NCBI RefSeq assembly: GCF_000497045.1
Contig: NW_015961955.1
Coordinates: forward strand, 434,001-498,000
Direction of reading: 5' to 3'
Length of the DNA stretch: 64,000 nt
DNA from: Kalmanozyma brasiliensis GHG001
Taxonomy: Eukaryota; Basidiomycota; Ustilaginomycetes; Ustilaginales
Numbering within the stretch: the stretch's first letter is position 1; the number at the start of each line of letters is the position of its first letter. Position numbers and translations under genes: made by a program. The notes beneath the pieces are model-generated. The model did not search any database. It was not told the DNA's origin and was given only the letters and a program-made list of their open reading frames with translations. Shown one piece after another: positions 22,754 to 33,700 of the stretch.

Positions 22754-25447
22754 ATGTCGATGTCCGACCTCGTCTCCGGTGGGGCGGGCTGCGGCCCATC
22801 CAATCCGCTCCAAAACATCGGCAAGCGTTTCGGTCAGGATCGCGGTGCACAGCAAGATACCTTCAGTTCCAGTCCCTACGCTCAACAGCAAGGACCTTCT
22901 TTCCGATCACAGCCCAACACTGCTGCCTCGTCGTCGCATCAGCAGCCCGCTTTCTTCAATGCTCCGTCTCAGCAAGCACCGTTCGCCCAGCAGAGCAATC
23001 TTCACGATGCGTTCGATGTCTCGCAGTTGCGAGGCAATCTGCCCAGCGGTTCTCGAACGCCAATGCAGAGCCATCACCTTCGTCAAGCTCCAGGTCCGAG
23101 CATGCCGGACTTTGAAGCAAGCTTCCGTCCCGCTTTCTCCAGGAATGCCACCATCCAAGCGGCTCCCCGTGCCGCTCCATCGGGCTGGGCTACCGACTTT
23201 CTCAGCGCAGAAGCCTCGCAGCAGTCCAATGTCCAGGCGCAGCGTCCGCAACAAATGCACGTCGAACCGCATTCCGCGCATGCTATTCATCCCAACGTCA
23301 TCCCCTCAGGCCTGCGCATGGGCATGATGCCGCATACCCCTGGCAACATGCATTTTTCGCCAGCTCCCATGTACGATCACGCTCCGCAACAGCTGCAGCA
23401 ACATGCACAGTCCATGCAGTCCACAGCAGCACCGCAACTCGACAACGCAAAGTGGGCCGAGGCCTTCACCGCATTCGAGTCATCCTCCAAGCCAGCAGAA
23501 GTCATCTCTCAGGCTGTCCCCGAGCTCAAAGCAGCGGAGAAGGCCGACTTTGCCGACCCGCAAGAACGCGACGAGCTCGCTAGAACTGCAGGCAGACTTG
23601 TTTCCTCCGTCGAGCACGACCAGAGCTCCAAGTTCCAACAGAGCAACTTTCTCGACCTCATGCGCAAGATTCGGGATAAGCAGGCCGGCATCCAAGGCGA
23701 CAACATTGTCGAAAACGCCGACATGGCAGCATCTTTGCTTGACAACGGCAAAGGCAAAGCGCGCGACTTCGGCTCAATGCAAGGCTCGCTGCAGCAGTCG
23801 CAACCTCAGTCGCAGCAAGAGGCCTATTCCTGGGCAAATCAGATGGCAGCCAGCGGCGGACTCTCGCATCTGCCACCCAGCGTGCAAAAGTCGCTAGCCA
23901 CCAATCACGGACTCCAATCCGACGTTCCCGCCAACGTCAGAACACAACAGGAGCTACAGAATCAACAGGCCATCAACGACCTGTGGGCGGAAGAAGATGC
24001 TCGCAGCGAGGCCATCGAGAGGCAGGCCATGAACGAGAGCGCGCAAGCCTTCATCGGCGATGGTGGCAACGTCTCGCAGAGAATGCAGGAGGACGATGCA
24101 GATGCACAAGAGTTCGAACGATACCAACGACTCGGTGCCAACATCCCACACGCCAGTACCTTCAACCGGCGATGGGAAGAAGATATGAACCGTCCTGCCG
24201 ACCAGATGGAGGACGACGAGCTCGACTTTGTCGGTCGACGATGGGAGGGCACCAAGGGTCGAGGCCTTCCAGGTGCGCAGGCGGCTGAATGGGACAAGCT
24301 GCAGAGCGACTGGGACAATTTCGAGGTGACATCCGCGGGCATCCGACCCGTCACTCTTCCACAGCGTTCGGCCACCACCTCTATGCAGGCAGCCCCGACC
24401 TACCGCTTCCTCAGCGACAACCCGTACATGGCGTCGACCCGCAATCATGCTCTCCACGCAGGCGGTCTGGCCGCTGGTCTCGAGTCGGTGCTCGAGAAGG
24501 AGGCAGCCGTGCAGCAGGACCCGCAAGACGCTTCCGCCTGGTACGATCTCGGTGTCAAGCAGCAGGAGAACGAGCGAGAGGTGCAAGCCATTGCAGCGCT
24601 GCGCAAAGCACTCGACCTCGACCCCAACCTCAAGGACGCCTGGCTGGCGTTGGCCGTCAGCTACACCAACGAGAACGACCGAACCGCCGCCTACGAAGCC
24701 ATCGAGATGTGGATCGAGAGGAACGACAAGTACCACGACGTCATCCAGCGCACCAATGCCGAGCTCGCCGCTGCTAATGCCTCGTCCACCCAGCGCAACC
24801 GCAGCGACAGCGCCTCGTCCCACAGCACCTCGGCCTCGGTCATCGAGAAGCACTCTCGTCTTACCAACCTCTTGATCGCCATGGTGCGCAACGGTGGCGA
24901 AAGGGGCGAGATCGACGCCGACGTCCAGGTGGCCCTCGGAGTCATCTTCAATTCGAGCGAAGACTACGACAAGGCGGTCGACTGCTTCTCCACCGCGCTC
25001 TCGGTGCGACCTCAGGACTGGCTGTTGTACAACCGTCTCGGCGCCACACTCTCCAACTCGGGCCGCAGCGCCGAAGCGATTCAGTACTACCACCACGCGC
25101 TCAACCTGCAGCCCGAGTTTGTGCGCTGCCACTTTAACCTGTCCATCTCGTGCCTCAATCTCAAGATGTATCAGGACGCAGCTGAGCACATGTACACCGC
25201 ACTGACGCTCCAGCAGGCCGAGGCGGAGCAGCTCGGCATGGTCAACGGCGGCAACGGCGGCGAGAAGGGTAGCGCTACTAGTGGTAGCCTGTGGGAGACT
25301 TTCAGGGTCGCTCTGGAGTTGCTGAACAGGTCGGATCTTGCGGCCAAGTGCAGCAGGAGAGATATCAATGCGTTTGATCTCAGCGACTTTGTTGCGCCCG
25401 CTCCTGCTGGTCCTATTGGCGCTGGCGAGGTTGGTTACGAATACTGA
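22754..25447 (+). CDS. PEX5: Peroxisomal targeting signal receptor Pex5
   Basis: Cycling receptor that binds C-terminal PTS1 (SKL-type) signals in the cytosol and delivers cargo to the peroxisome membrane. 897 residues from the ATG at 22754 (MSMSDLVSGGAGCGPSNPL), which matches the conserved Pex5 N-terminus including the cysteine used for recycling ubiquitination; MSDL six bases on is an alternative. The long disordered N-half contains WxxxF-type Pex14/Pex13 docking pentapeptides, such as WATDF (residue 145) and WAEAF (234), and further Trp/Phe motifs (WDNFE) near residue 530. From about 590 to 820 there are tetratricopeptide repeats (WYDLGVKQQENEREVQAIAA, LGVIFNSSEDYDKAVDCF, YNRLGATLSNSGRSAEAIQY, HFNLSISCLNLKMYQDAAEH). 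The product is longer than ascomycete Pex5 (about 600). Basidiomycetes are thought to lack Pex20-type PTS2 co-receptors, so the long N-half may also serve Pex7; that is inference. Confidence 0.95.
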   Translation: MSMSDLVSGGAGCGPSNPLQNIGKRFGQDRGAQQDTFSSSPYAQQQGPSFRSQPNTAASSSHQQPAFFNAPSQQAPFAQQSNLHDAFDVSQLRGNLPSGSRTPMQSHHLRQAPGPSMPDFEASFRPAFSRNATIQAAPRAAPSGWATDFLSAEASQQSNVQAQRPQQMHVEPHSAHAIHPNVIPSGLRMGMMPHTPGNMHFSPAPMYDHAPQQLQQHAQSMQSTAAPQLDNAKWAEAFTAFESSSKPAEVISQAVPELKAAEKADFADPQERDELARTAGRLVSSVEHDQSSKFQQSNFLDLMRKIRDKQAGIQGDNIVENADMAASLLDNGKGKARDFGSMQGSLQQSQPQSQQEAYSWANQMAASGGLSHLPPSVQKSLATNHGLQSDVPANVRTQQELQNQQAINDLWAEEDARSEAIERQAMNESAQAFIGDGGNVSQRMQEDDADAQEFERYQRLGANIPHASTFNRRWEEDMNRPADQMEDDELDFVGRRWEGTKGRGLPGAQAAEWDKLQSDWDNFEVTSAGIRPVTLPQRSATTSMQAAPTYRFLSDNPYMASTRNHALHAGGLAAGLESVLEKEAAVQQDPQDASAWYDLGVKQQENEREVQAIAALRKALDLDPNLKDAWLALAVSYTNENDRTAAYEAIEMWIERNDKYHDVIQRTNAELAAANASSTQRNRSDSASSHSTSASVIEKHSRLTNLLIAMVRNGGERGEIDADVQVALGVIFNSSEDYDKAVDCFSTALSVRPQDWLLYNRLGATLSNSGRSAEAIQYYHHALNLQPEFVRCHFNLSISCLNLKMYQDAAEHMYTALTLQQAEAEQLGMVNGGNGGEKGSATSGSLWETFRVALELLNRSDLAAKCSRRDINAFDLSDFVAPAPAGPIGAGEVGYEY

Positions 25448-26525
25448 TTACACGAGCATAAGCTGTCAAACGATTCGAATCGCAACAACAATATCATCAC
25501 CCTTGCCCCACTGGCAATCTCGTTCAGCGTCTTTGTGTGTGCAGCTTGTGCTTGTGCGATCAAAACCCGTGAGTTGAGGTGAGTGTGGATGCAATCACGT
25601 GTGCAGCCAAGAAGTAGGGTCTTGTCCAGCTGTTGGCCCATGATGCCAAGGAAGCGTGCGGTACAAGCGAAAAATTGGATTGACGGCCGGCAAACACGGT
25701 CTTTTGGGCCGGTTCTTCATCGTACAGAGCGAAAGAGTGCGTTCGAGATGGGACAGGACCTCGGGCGTTTCGCCGATAGCGGTGAAAGAGGTGAGGGGAA
25801 AAGACGGAGACGGGCGAAAAAGCGGAGCTCCAAAGTGATGCCATCATCGCGTGTCTTGTGCCGTGTAGAAGGCATGGAAGCAGGAATTCTCCTCGACTCC
25901 GCATCGAAAGTTTAAGCGAGAGAGGCTGCAGGTCGTAGCGAGCATCACCCTCGAATTTTCGCCCGCCTGTTCACCGGCAGCCTTTGGAGTGTTGTGCACA
26001 TGAACCAGAGAGAGGCTTTGTCGAGGCCGCCGAGTCCGCCTGCCGCCGCGCCGATGGCAGGGGGGATGAGAAGAGAAGTATGCGGCTTGCAGCTGTCCCG
26101 CATTGTTTTGCAGCAACCCACCCCGCTAAATTCTCCGCACAATAATGTCACTGAAAGCCGCATAACCAACGGTCCAAACCCCGCTCGACTGCCTCCTTGG
26201 CTGCTGCCGAGCGAGCGGACATCGTCCAGCCGCTGCGCTGAAGGCTCTGGATAGTGAATGACGCTACGTGTGACACACCCTGTTCGTAGGCAAAGCCTGC
26301 ATTCTGCATAGTGGCATGCCGAGTCTAGTCTGAACTAGCGCACGAGGACTGGGCCCCCCTCCGATCCGCACCAGACCAGCCCCTCCCCTCTCCTCCTCTG
26401 CTCTCGCGAGGCTTGTCCAGAGTCCACGCAACCCGTTCCTCTGCTCTTCAGATCCAACCACGACCATCCCTTCCTCATACTATCTCCGTCATCGACATCG
26501 ACATTGCTCCGGCGAAATTCACATC
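25448..26525. other. Intergenic, 1.1 kb
   Basis: PEX5 3' flank and promoter of the sugar transporter, with a CT-rich stretch from about 26380 to 26520 leading into the start codon. No gene seen. Confidence 0.6.
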
Positions 26526-28163
26526 ATGCCGGCTCTCATGTCTTGCACCAACACGATGGGCCTTCGCGGTCGCAAGTTGCGTTGGACCATCACCGCCATT
26601 TCGGTCATTGGGTTCTCGCTTTTTGGCTACGATCAAGGGTTGATGAGTGGAATCATCACCGCTCAGCAGTTCAACGATGAGTTTCCTGCCACCGGTGGTG
26701 ACTCGCACCGTACTACTGTCATCCAGGGCGCCGTCGTCAGTTGCTACGAGCTCGGATGCTTCTTCGGCGCCGTCTTCACCCTCTTCCGCGGCGAAAAAAT
26801 CGGACGCCGCCCCCTCATGCTCCTCGGTGCCGTACTTATGGTCATTGGTGCCATCATCTCGGTCACTCCCTTCAAGGGTCACTGGGCCCTTGGACAGTTC
26901 GTCGTCGGCCGGGTTGTTTCAGGGCTCGGGAACGGAATGAACACGGCTACCATTCCGGTCTGGCAATCAGAGATGTCGAAGCCCAAGAACCGCGGTCTTC
27001 TCGTGAATCTGGAGGGAACTTTCATCGCCGTTGGCACCCTATGGGCCTACTGGATCGTCTTTGGAACAAGCTATGCGCAAACGAGCGTTCAATGGCGCTT
27101 TCCGATCGCTTTCCAGATCGTGTTTGCCTTTGTTATCTTCGCCGGCGCCTTCTTCCTGCCCGAGTCTCCCCGATGGCTCATCGCGCAAGGAAGGTCAGAC
27201 GAGGCAAAGCAGGTCCTCTTCGCCCTCGAAGGCGACGCAGCAAACAAGGAAGAGATCGAGAGCGAAGCCAAGGTCATTCGAGACACGATCGACAAGACAG
27301 GAGGACAAGGAGGTCTCTCGGAGCTCTTCACCAACGGCAAGACGCAGCACTTCCGACGTATGCTCATTGGCGCTTCGACTCAGTTCTTTCAGCAGTTCAC
27401 CGGATGCAACGCAGCCATCTACTACAGCACGGTGCTCTTCCAGACGTCTCTGAACCAGCCGAGGAGGCTGTCGTTGGTTCTGGGAGGTGTTTTCGCTACG
27501 GTGTACGCTCTCTCGACCATCCCGTCCTTCTTCACCATCGAGAAGCTCGGGAGGCGCAAGCTGTTCCTTATCGGAGCCACCGGACAAGGTATTGCCTTCA
27601 CCATTACCATGGCTTGCCTCGCCGCCCCCGAAAACGAGAACAACGCAAAGGGAGCCGCTGTCGGTCTCTATCTCTTTATCTTCTTCTTTGCGTGGTCCGT
27701 CCTACAGCTTCCGTGGGTGTATCCCCCCGAAATCAATCCCCTCCGAACTCGTACGGCGGCTGTCTCGGTGTCTACGTGCACAAACTGGATCTGCAACTTT
27801 GCAGTGGTCATGTTTACGCCCCTCTTCATCAGCTCGACGCGCTGGGGAGCCTACCTCTTCTTCGCCTTGATGAACTTCCTGTGGATCCCCATCATCTACT
27901 TCTTCTACCCCGAAACGGCCGGTCGACGGCTGGAGGAGATCGATCTCATCTTCGCCAAGGCGCACATCGAGCACAAGCCCGCGTATCGAGTCGCCAAGGA
28001 GATGCCGAAGCTCAGCGCTGCCGAGATCGAAGCCGAAGCTGAGAAGATCGGTCTTTTCGAGCCTATGCTCGACACTGAAGCATCTGCTTCCACTGTTGAC
28101 AGCACGAGCAGCAGAAGCGGTGACGCTTCGGACCATGCTAGCATTGCCAACAACAAGGCATAG
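26526..28163 (+). CDS. MFS sugar transporter
   Basis: A 545-residue plasma-membrane proton symporter or facilitator of the fungal hexose/pentose transporter family. Signatures in order: FGYDQGLMSG at the end of the first membrane helix, KIGRRPLM in the loop between helices 2 and 3, GLGNGMNTATIPVWQSEMS, PESPRWLIAQGR after helix 6, QQFTGCNAAIYYSTVLFQ in helix 7 (sugar-contacting Gln-Gln), EKLGRRKLF between helices 8 and 9, and PETAGRRLEEID after helix 12. Twelve membrane helices are evident. The N-terminus is short and the cytosolic tail is Ser/Ala rich. One exon; the ATG at 26526 follows a CT-rich leader, and the ATG four codons later is an alternative. Substrate cannot be told from sequence. 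Confidence 0.95.
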   Translation: MPALMSCTNTMGLRGRKLRWTITAISVIGFSLFGYDQGLMSGIITAQQFNDEFPATGGDSHRTTVIQGAVVSCYELGCFFGAVFTLFRGEKIGRRPLMLLGAVLMVIGAIISVTPFKGHWALGQFVVGRVVSGLGNGMNTATIPVWQSEMSKPKNRGLLVNLEGTFIAVGTLWAYWIVFGTSYAQTSVQWRFPIAFQIVFAFVIFAGAFFLPESPRWLIAQGRSDEAKQVLFALEGDAANKEEIESEAKVIRDTIDKTGGQGGLSELFTNGKTQHFRRMLIGASTQFFQQFTGCNAAIYYSTVLFQTSLNQPRRLSLVLGGVFATVYALSTIPSFFTIEKLGRRKLFLIGATGQGIAFTITMACLAAPENENNAKGAAVGLYLFIFFFAWSVLQLPWVYPPEINPLRTRTAAVSVSTCTNWICNFAVVMFTPLFISSTRWGAYLFFALMNFLWIPIIYFFYPETAGRRLEEIDLIFAKAHIEHKPAYRVAKEMPKLSAAEIEAEAEKIGLFEPMLDTEASASTVDSTSSRSGDASDHASIANNKA

Positions 28164-28468
28164 GAATAGAGGACGCGCACCCGCGGCTCAGATAGTGCTT
28201 CTGCAGCCGCGTTGTTTGACACGAGATTCATTTATTTTCTCCGCAATTTTGTCTGTGCGTCTGCAGCGGGCTGACGGGAAACGCCGCCGGCTATGCTTTT
28301 GATTGTGCGAGCTTTGACCTCCACCGTTTGAGCAGATCCGTGGTCGTCGCGAGTCAGAAAGCTTTATGATACATATTGTGAGCTTGCCGTCCATCGTTCT
28401 CTTCGTACTCATCGCCTGCCTCTGCCATCACCCGCCGCTGAAGCTCAAGAAGCTATCGCTCCCCAGCA
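28164..28468. other. Intergenic
   Basis: Short spacer between two plus-strand genes; no gene seen. Confidence 0.6.
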
Positions 28469-29993
28469 ATGTGCTTTGACACCTGCGTTACCGTAGACTC
28501 GATCACGGGATCCAAGCACATCCCGGCTTCGGCTCGCGTTGATCCCAGTTCGCTGCCCTTCCACGCTCTCTCGCCAGGCTCGGATGCCAAAGTCACCATC
28601 ACGCTCTTCCATCTGGGCAGCATCAACAGCTACCGTCAGGCATGGGCCGACGACACGTGGGATGCGGACAAGGCGAAGCGTCTCAATAAGGCAAAGCAGC
28701 CAGTCGAGCTCCCGGTCTTGAGCGCCTTGATCGAACATGAGCCCACCGGCGAACGGTGGCTCTGGGATCTCGGTATGAGCAATGTAAGTCTCCCAGAACA
28801 TCTTTGTTCGCTTCAGAGCTGACTGTGTCGCTAACGGATCCTATGACGGCGCTCTCTTCAACGCCAAAGGACCCGAATGTACTTCCTAAAGTCTTCTCCA
28901 GCGGCGCGATCAAGTTTATGGCCGGTGACCTCAGCGATCGCGGACAGCTCAAGAACGTGCTTTTGAAGAAATTCGACGTCGAGACCATCGAAGAGATCGG
29001 TCTTTCTGGCATCATTCTGTCGCATGCTCACGTGGATCACTATGGAAATCTCCTGGACTTTCCAACTTCCCTGCCTGTTTTCGTCGGACCTGGAACGATG
29101 GATTGGGTCGGCGGTGGAGAGGACGCGGCAGAGAAGGGCGAAAAGGGCCTGATGTCGTTCCCATCGAGCTTTCTCAAAGATCGCACCTTTGTCGAGATGG
29201 ATAGCATCTCTGGTAGCAGCGTCGATGCTAAGATCAAGGACAGGGTCAAGAGCACCATAGTCGGCCCGTTCGATCAGGCCTGGGACTGGTTCGGCGATGG
29301 CAGCATCATCATAGCTTCGGCTGAAGGGGTAAGTTCTTTGCGCTGTGACAAGGTTTCGCCACTGCTTTCACATCACTAACACACTCTGTAACATTCGCTT
29401 CACACACTAACGCAGCACTGTCACGGCCACATGGTCTTGCTTGCTAAAACCACTTCATCGCCAAAGCCAACCTACGTGCTCCTCTCTGCAGACGCAGCCC
29501 ATCAGCAAGCGCTCTACCATCCGCTCCCGCCGCCGCTGCAGCTCAACGCGGAGTCCCTCTGCTCCTCCGCTGCTCGGTACAACGAGCCGTACGCATCAGA
29601 GACCGATCAACGCGCAACGCCAGGCTACTTTGATCGCACCAGCGCAGAGGCAGTCACAGATCGAGCCATCCCCGATGACCAGGTCTCGTGCATGCAAGAT
29701 TTCCCGGACAAGGCGATGCGTACGCTCGCAGCGCTGTCGCGCATGGAGGCGTGCGCTGATGTCATGGTGGTACTGTAAGTGACACTCTCTCGGTACTCCA
29801 CAGCACGAAAGCAGCTTGACTGACGACGTTGATGATGAGTGAATGACACAGCGCGCACGAGATCGAGTTCGTCAAAGCAGTCGGTCTGCAGGAGGGCTCA
29901 GAGCTCATCGTCAACGATTGGCACGCCAAGGGCTACAAGAACGCCAAGATCGAATTGGGACGTAAGTCAAGAGAGGATTTGGCGGCGTTGTAG
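28469..29993 (+). CDS. Metallo-beta-lactamase-fold hydrolase (lactonase-like), four exons
   Basis: Belongs to the zinc metallo-hydrolase superfamily, close in pattern to AHL-lactonase-like fungal proteins; substrate unknown. Exons: 28469-28783, 28870-29328, 29416-29774, and about 29850-29993. The metal site is visible: SHAHVDHYGN (HxHxDH) in exon 2, EGHCHGHM across the exon 2-3 junction, SADAAH (bridging Asp) in exon 3, and AHE at the start of exon 4. Introns 1 (GTAAGT...CCAAAG) and 2 (GTAAGT...ACGCAG) keep frame exactly. Intron 3 does not: the obvious GTAAGT...ACACAG excision (29775-29851, 77 bp) leaves the AHEIEFVKAVGLQEG frame two bases out. The protein ends naturally at TAG 29991 after KSREDLAAL; an extra intron reading on to 30368 is possible but less protein-like. 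See findings for the frame problem. Confidence 0.8.
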
Positions 29994-30773
29994 CGCAGTT
30001 TGCCTTGCTCATCTTCAGGAAAGAGCCCTTCGCCAAGCCGACGTTCAACGGAGACGGAGGAGTACTTTGTAGAAGCGAATCGGGCGGCTGCATCGGAATC
30101 GCACCCTTGGCGCAGAGGAGACAACGAGTGGCTTGCAGCAAGCTTGGCGTGCGAGTCGCTTCCGACCGAGCGAACCTCTGACAGTTCATACCATATCATT
30201 GAAATCCACGGCTTCCGTTCGGCAAGAGTTGCGAGTGTGTGTCTGTATGAGGGTAGTGACTCGGACTGCCTGAGAGAGAAACGCGTTTCGACGCGGCGCG
30301 AATCGCATCCGAGGCGGAAAGCGCTTAGCTCGTCTGATTTCGTTACGTACCTGCGCTGCGCAGCTTGAGTTGATTTGCCAAGCCAAAAACCATTTTTTGG
30401 CCTGCATTGCCGCGGAAAGACCGAATGTGACTGCGCAGCGCAGAGAGCGATTTTGGCTCTGGCATCGGCTCAGCCGTTTCCGCTTCTTCGGGACGTCTGT
30501 CACATCCTGCGCACCCGACGTACAAAAGCACATTCGGTATCCGCTCCGAGGCTGAGTCAACCCTGTTCTTCTTTCATCACACTCTTTGCTTCTTCACCAT
30601 CACTTCCCGAACCCTGACGACCGACTGTCCCCAAATCCAGCTCAGCAACTCGAGCTCGACGTCAACTTTCGTCACCACTACCATCTCATCTGCCACGCTC
30701 GCAATACCATAGAGACAGGCCTCCATAGAGCTCGGGTCCCCTCAGCTTCCTCCCCGATGCTGCGTTTATCACC
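29994..30773. other. Intergenic, ABC transporter promoter region
   Basis: 780 bp. An open frame to 30368 continues from the previous gene only if an additional intron is assumed; its sequence is basic and Ser/Arg-rich without features. From about 30545 on, the plus strand is CT-rich, leading to the start at 30774. Confidence 0.5.
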
Positions 30774-33700
30774 ATGATCTCTCAGCAGCAGCTCACGACC
30801 ACCACGCAGCACCGCGCAAGCGAAACGCGCGCTGTTGCGCGACTTCCTTTCGTCGCTCACCGTACTCGACTGCCAACCTTCTTCTACCTTCTCTCCTTCT
30901 GCCCACCCGTACCCTCGCCTTTCACTCGCCCACGCGCTTTCTTCAAACATCCTGGCGTCCTCTATGTGATTGGCTTCATCGCGGCGCTCCTAGCAGGATG
31001 CGGCTTGCCCTCTCTCGATCTGCTCTACGGTGTCTACACCAACCGCATCACTCCAAGTTCATCCACCCCTGAGGACATCCGCGCCGCTGCTTCCTACATT
31101 GGCTGGATCGTCACCATCGTCGGCTTCAGCGAGTTCTTGCTAGCTTGGTGCTTTCTGGCGTGTTTCTCTACCGCCTCGCATGATCTGACGCAGCGACTGC
31201 GACATACCTACGTCGCTTCCGTCTTGGCCCAGGATGCCTCCCACTTCGACCTTCACGGTGCAGGTGAGATCGCCAACCGCGCCAGTAAGGACATCTCGGT
31301 CATCCGGGCTGGCTTTGGTGAGAAGCTCGCCTACTTTTCGTGGTCTGGCGCCACTTTGATCATTTCGGCCATTATTGGTTTCAGCAAGGCACCTCGCATC
31401 GCTGGCGTCCTCTTCGCGCTCCTACCGCTCACCATGATCATCTTCTCCGTCCTGGGTAAGGCCACCGAAGTTGTTGGAGCGCCCGCCCTTCGCATCGAGG
31501 GTCGATCTTCCAGCTTCCTCGAACAGGTGCTCGGTTCGGTCCGTGTCGTCCAGTCCTTCGGCATGGAATCGCAGCTGCTCAGACGCTTCGACAGGGCTAT
31601 GCTCAAACCTCTCGAGAAGCTGGGCATGCGCAAGGCCGCCATTCGAGGTCTCGAGACCAGCGCAGTCTACTTCATGCTCAATGTCACCTACTCGCTCGCT
31701 TTCTGGTGGGGCTCCATCAACATCGTCGAAGGAAAGGTCCTCATCGGTGATCTGCTTACCACGTTCTGGAACTACCTCAACTCGCTCTTCTCACTGGCCA
31801 ACATCGTACCGCACATTGCCGGTATCTTCGACGCTTGGACCGCACTCAAGCAGGTTAGACGAGCTATTGAGCGCGAGCCAAAGATTGACATTCGTCCAGA
31901 GGCAGGTCTCATCCCTGTGTCAAGCGAAAAGGACTGGTCACCGAGCTTTGAGCTGGATCGCGTCACCTTCTCCTATCCCTCGAGAGCCAACGTTGCCAGC
32001 CTCAAGGACGTCTCGATCCTGATCCAGCCTGGCAAAGTCACCGCCCTCGTTGGTCCGTCGGGATCTGGCAAGTCCACTATCACCGGCCTTCTCCTTCGAG
32101 AGTACGATCCCGAGACTGCCAACATTCCTCATCCTCATGATGCCGAAGATGCCCTTGCGGCCGAGGAGGACAAGAGATCCGACGCCAGTGAATCGGAGGA
32201 GAAGACAGACAAGAAGGACAAGAAGTCTTCTTTCTTCTCCAAAAAGTCGAAGAAGGCGCCTTCTGATAGCCTAGATGTCGAAAAGTCCGACCCCATCGCT
32301 GATGTCAAGGGCCAAATTCAGGGCTCTGGCAAGGTTTCGTTCGCAGGTCACGATGTCCGTGACCTCAACGTCCGATGGCTTCGATCGCAGATTGCCATTG
32401 TGCAGCAACACCCGCAGCTTTTCACGGCCTCTGTCTTCGAAAACGTCGCGACAGGTCTCACCGGTACCGAGTGGGAGTATCTTCCAGACATCGATGGCGA
32501 TTCGACCGCTCTGGGTCACGACGCTGCTCGAACTGCCATCATCCGCGATAAGGTGCAGCGCGCCCTCGAAAAAGCCGAAGCCTGGACCTTCGTGTCCAAC
32601 TTGCCCCAAGGCATGGACACACCTATCTCTGGTGGCCGCACCGGCCTGTTGTCAGGAGGTCAGCGTCAGCGTGTTGCCATCGCTCGTGCCCTTGTGCGAG
32701 AGCCTCGCCTTCTGTGCCTCGATGAAGGCACTTCCGCTTTGGACTCCGACACCGAGAGCAAGATCAAGCTGGCACTGCAGCGAGAGCAGGAAGAGCGTGG
32801 CATGACCACCATCCTCATCGCTCATCGTCTGAGCACCATTGAGCACGCCGACAACATCATCGTCCTCAAGAATGGCAGAGTCATCGAGCAGGGTGATCAC
32901 GACTCGCTCATGCAAAAGAAGACGACCAGCGATGGTGGTCTCTACCGCAGCATGGTCATGCAGCAGAGGCATCTCGCCGAGTACGAGGCCGACAGCGGCG
33001 ACGAGGACAAGAAGGCTGATGTTCGGAAGGGAAGTAAGCGTCCGACCTTGGCTTCCACACCGGCCTCCCAATCGTCCACCGACTCTTCGGAAGTCGTTTC
33101 GGACATGAGCGAGCAGGGTAAAAGCCCCGAGGAGGAAGATCGAGCTAGATCTTTGTATGCCATGTCAGACGACACGAGGACTCGTGTCGACGGCGCCTCG
33201 ACAATCAGGTCCGCCTCCATCGTTCCAGAAGGGCCCCGTTCTCCTGCCAACAACCGTCCGAGTCTTGTGGAGCGTCAGCGCAGCAGTCGCACCTGGGACA
33301 AGCCCTACCGCACCTACTCGGGGCGCACTAGCACAGCTGTGGGTCAGCACGAACACATCCAAGAATCAAACACAGGTGCATCGCACGTCGAGGCTGCGCT
33401 CCCTACCAACACTGCTGCCACTGTGCCAAAGCAGATCGACATCGAAGACGAGAAGAGTCTTTCGAGCCGTGCGCCAAGCGAACCTCGCAGCAAAGCAGTC
33501 CGCAAGGAGGAGAAACGCCGTCTCCGCAAGACCTTCGTTCGCTATCTCAACGATCAAAAGCTCTGGTTCGCTATCGGTGCTGTGGGAGCTGCCGCGACTG
33601 GCGCAAGTTTCCCCATCGCCGGCTGGCTGACCGGAGGCGTCGTCAACTCGCTCTCGATTGAAGGCGACGACGCGAGGCTTCGACGCGAAGTCAACCGCTG

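Noticed and set aside
30000..30368. Fifth exon for the lactamase-fold gene
   Set aside because: Needs an extra intron (GTAAGT at about 29962), and the resulting 120-residue basic tail is not seen in this family; the frame without it ends cleanly at 29993.
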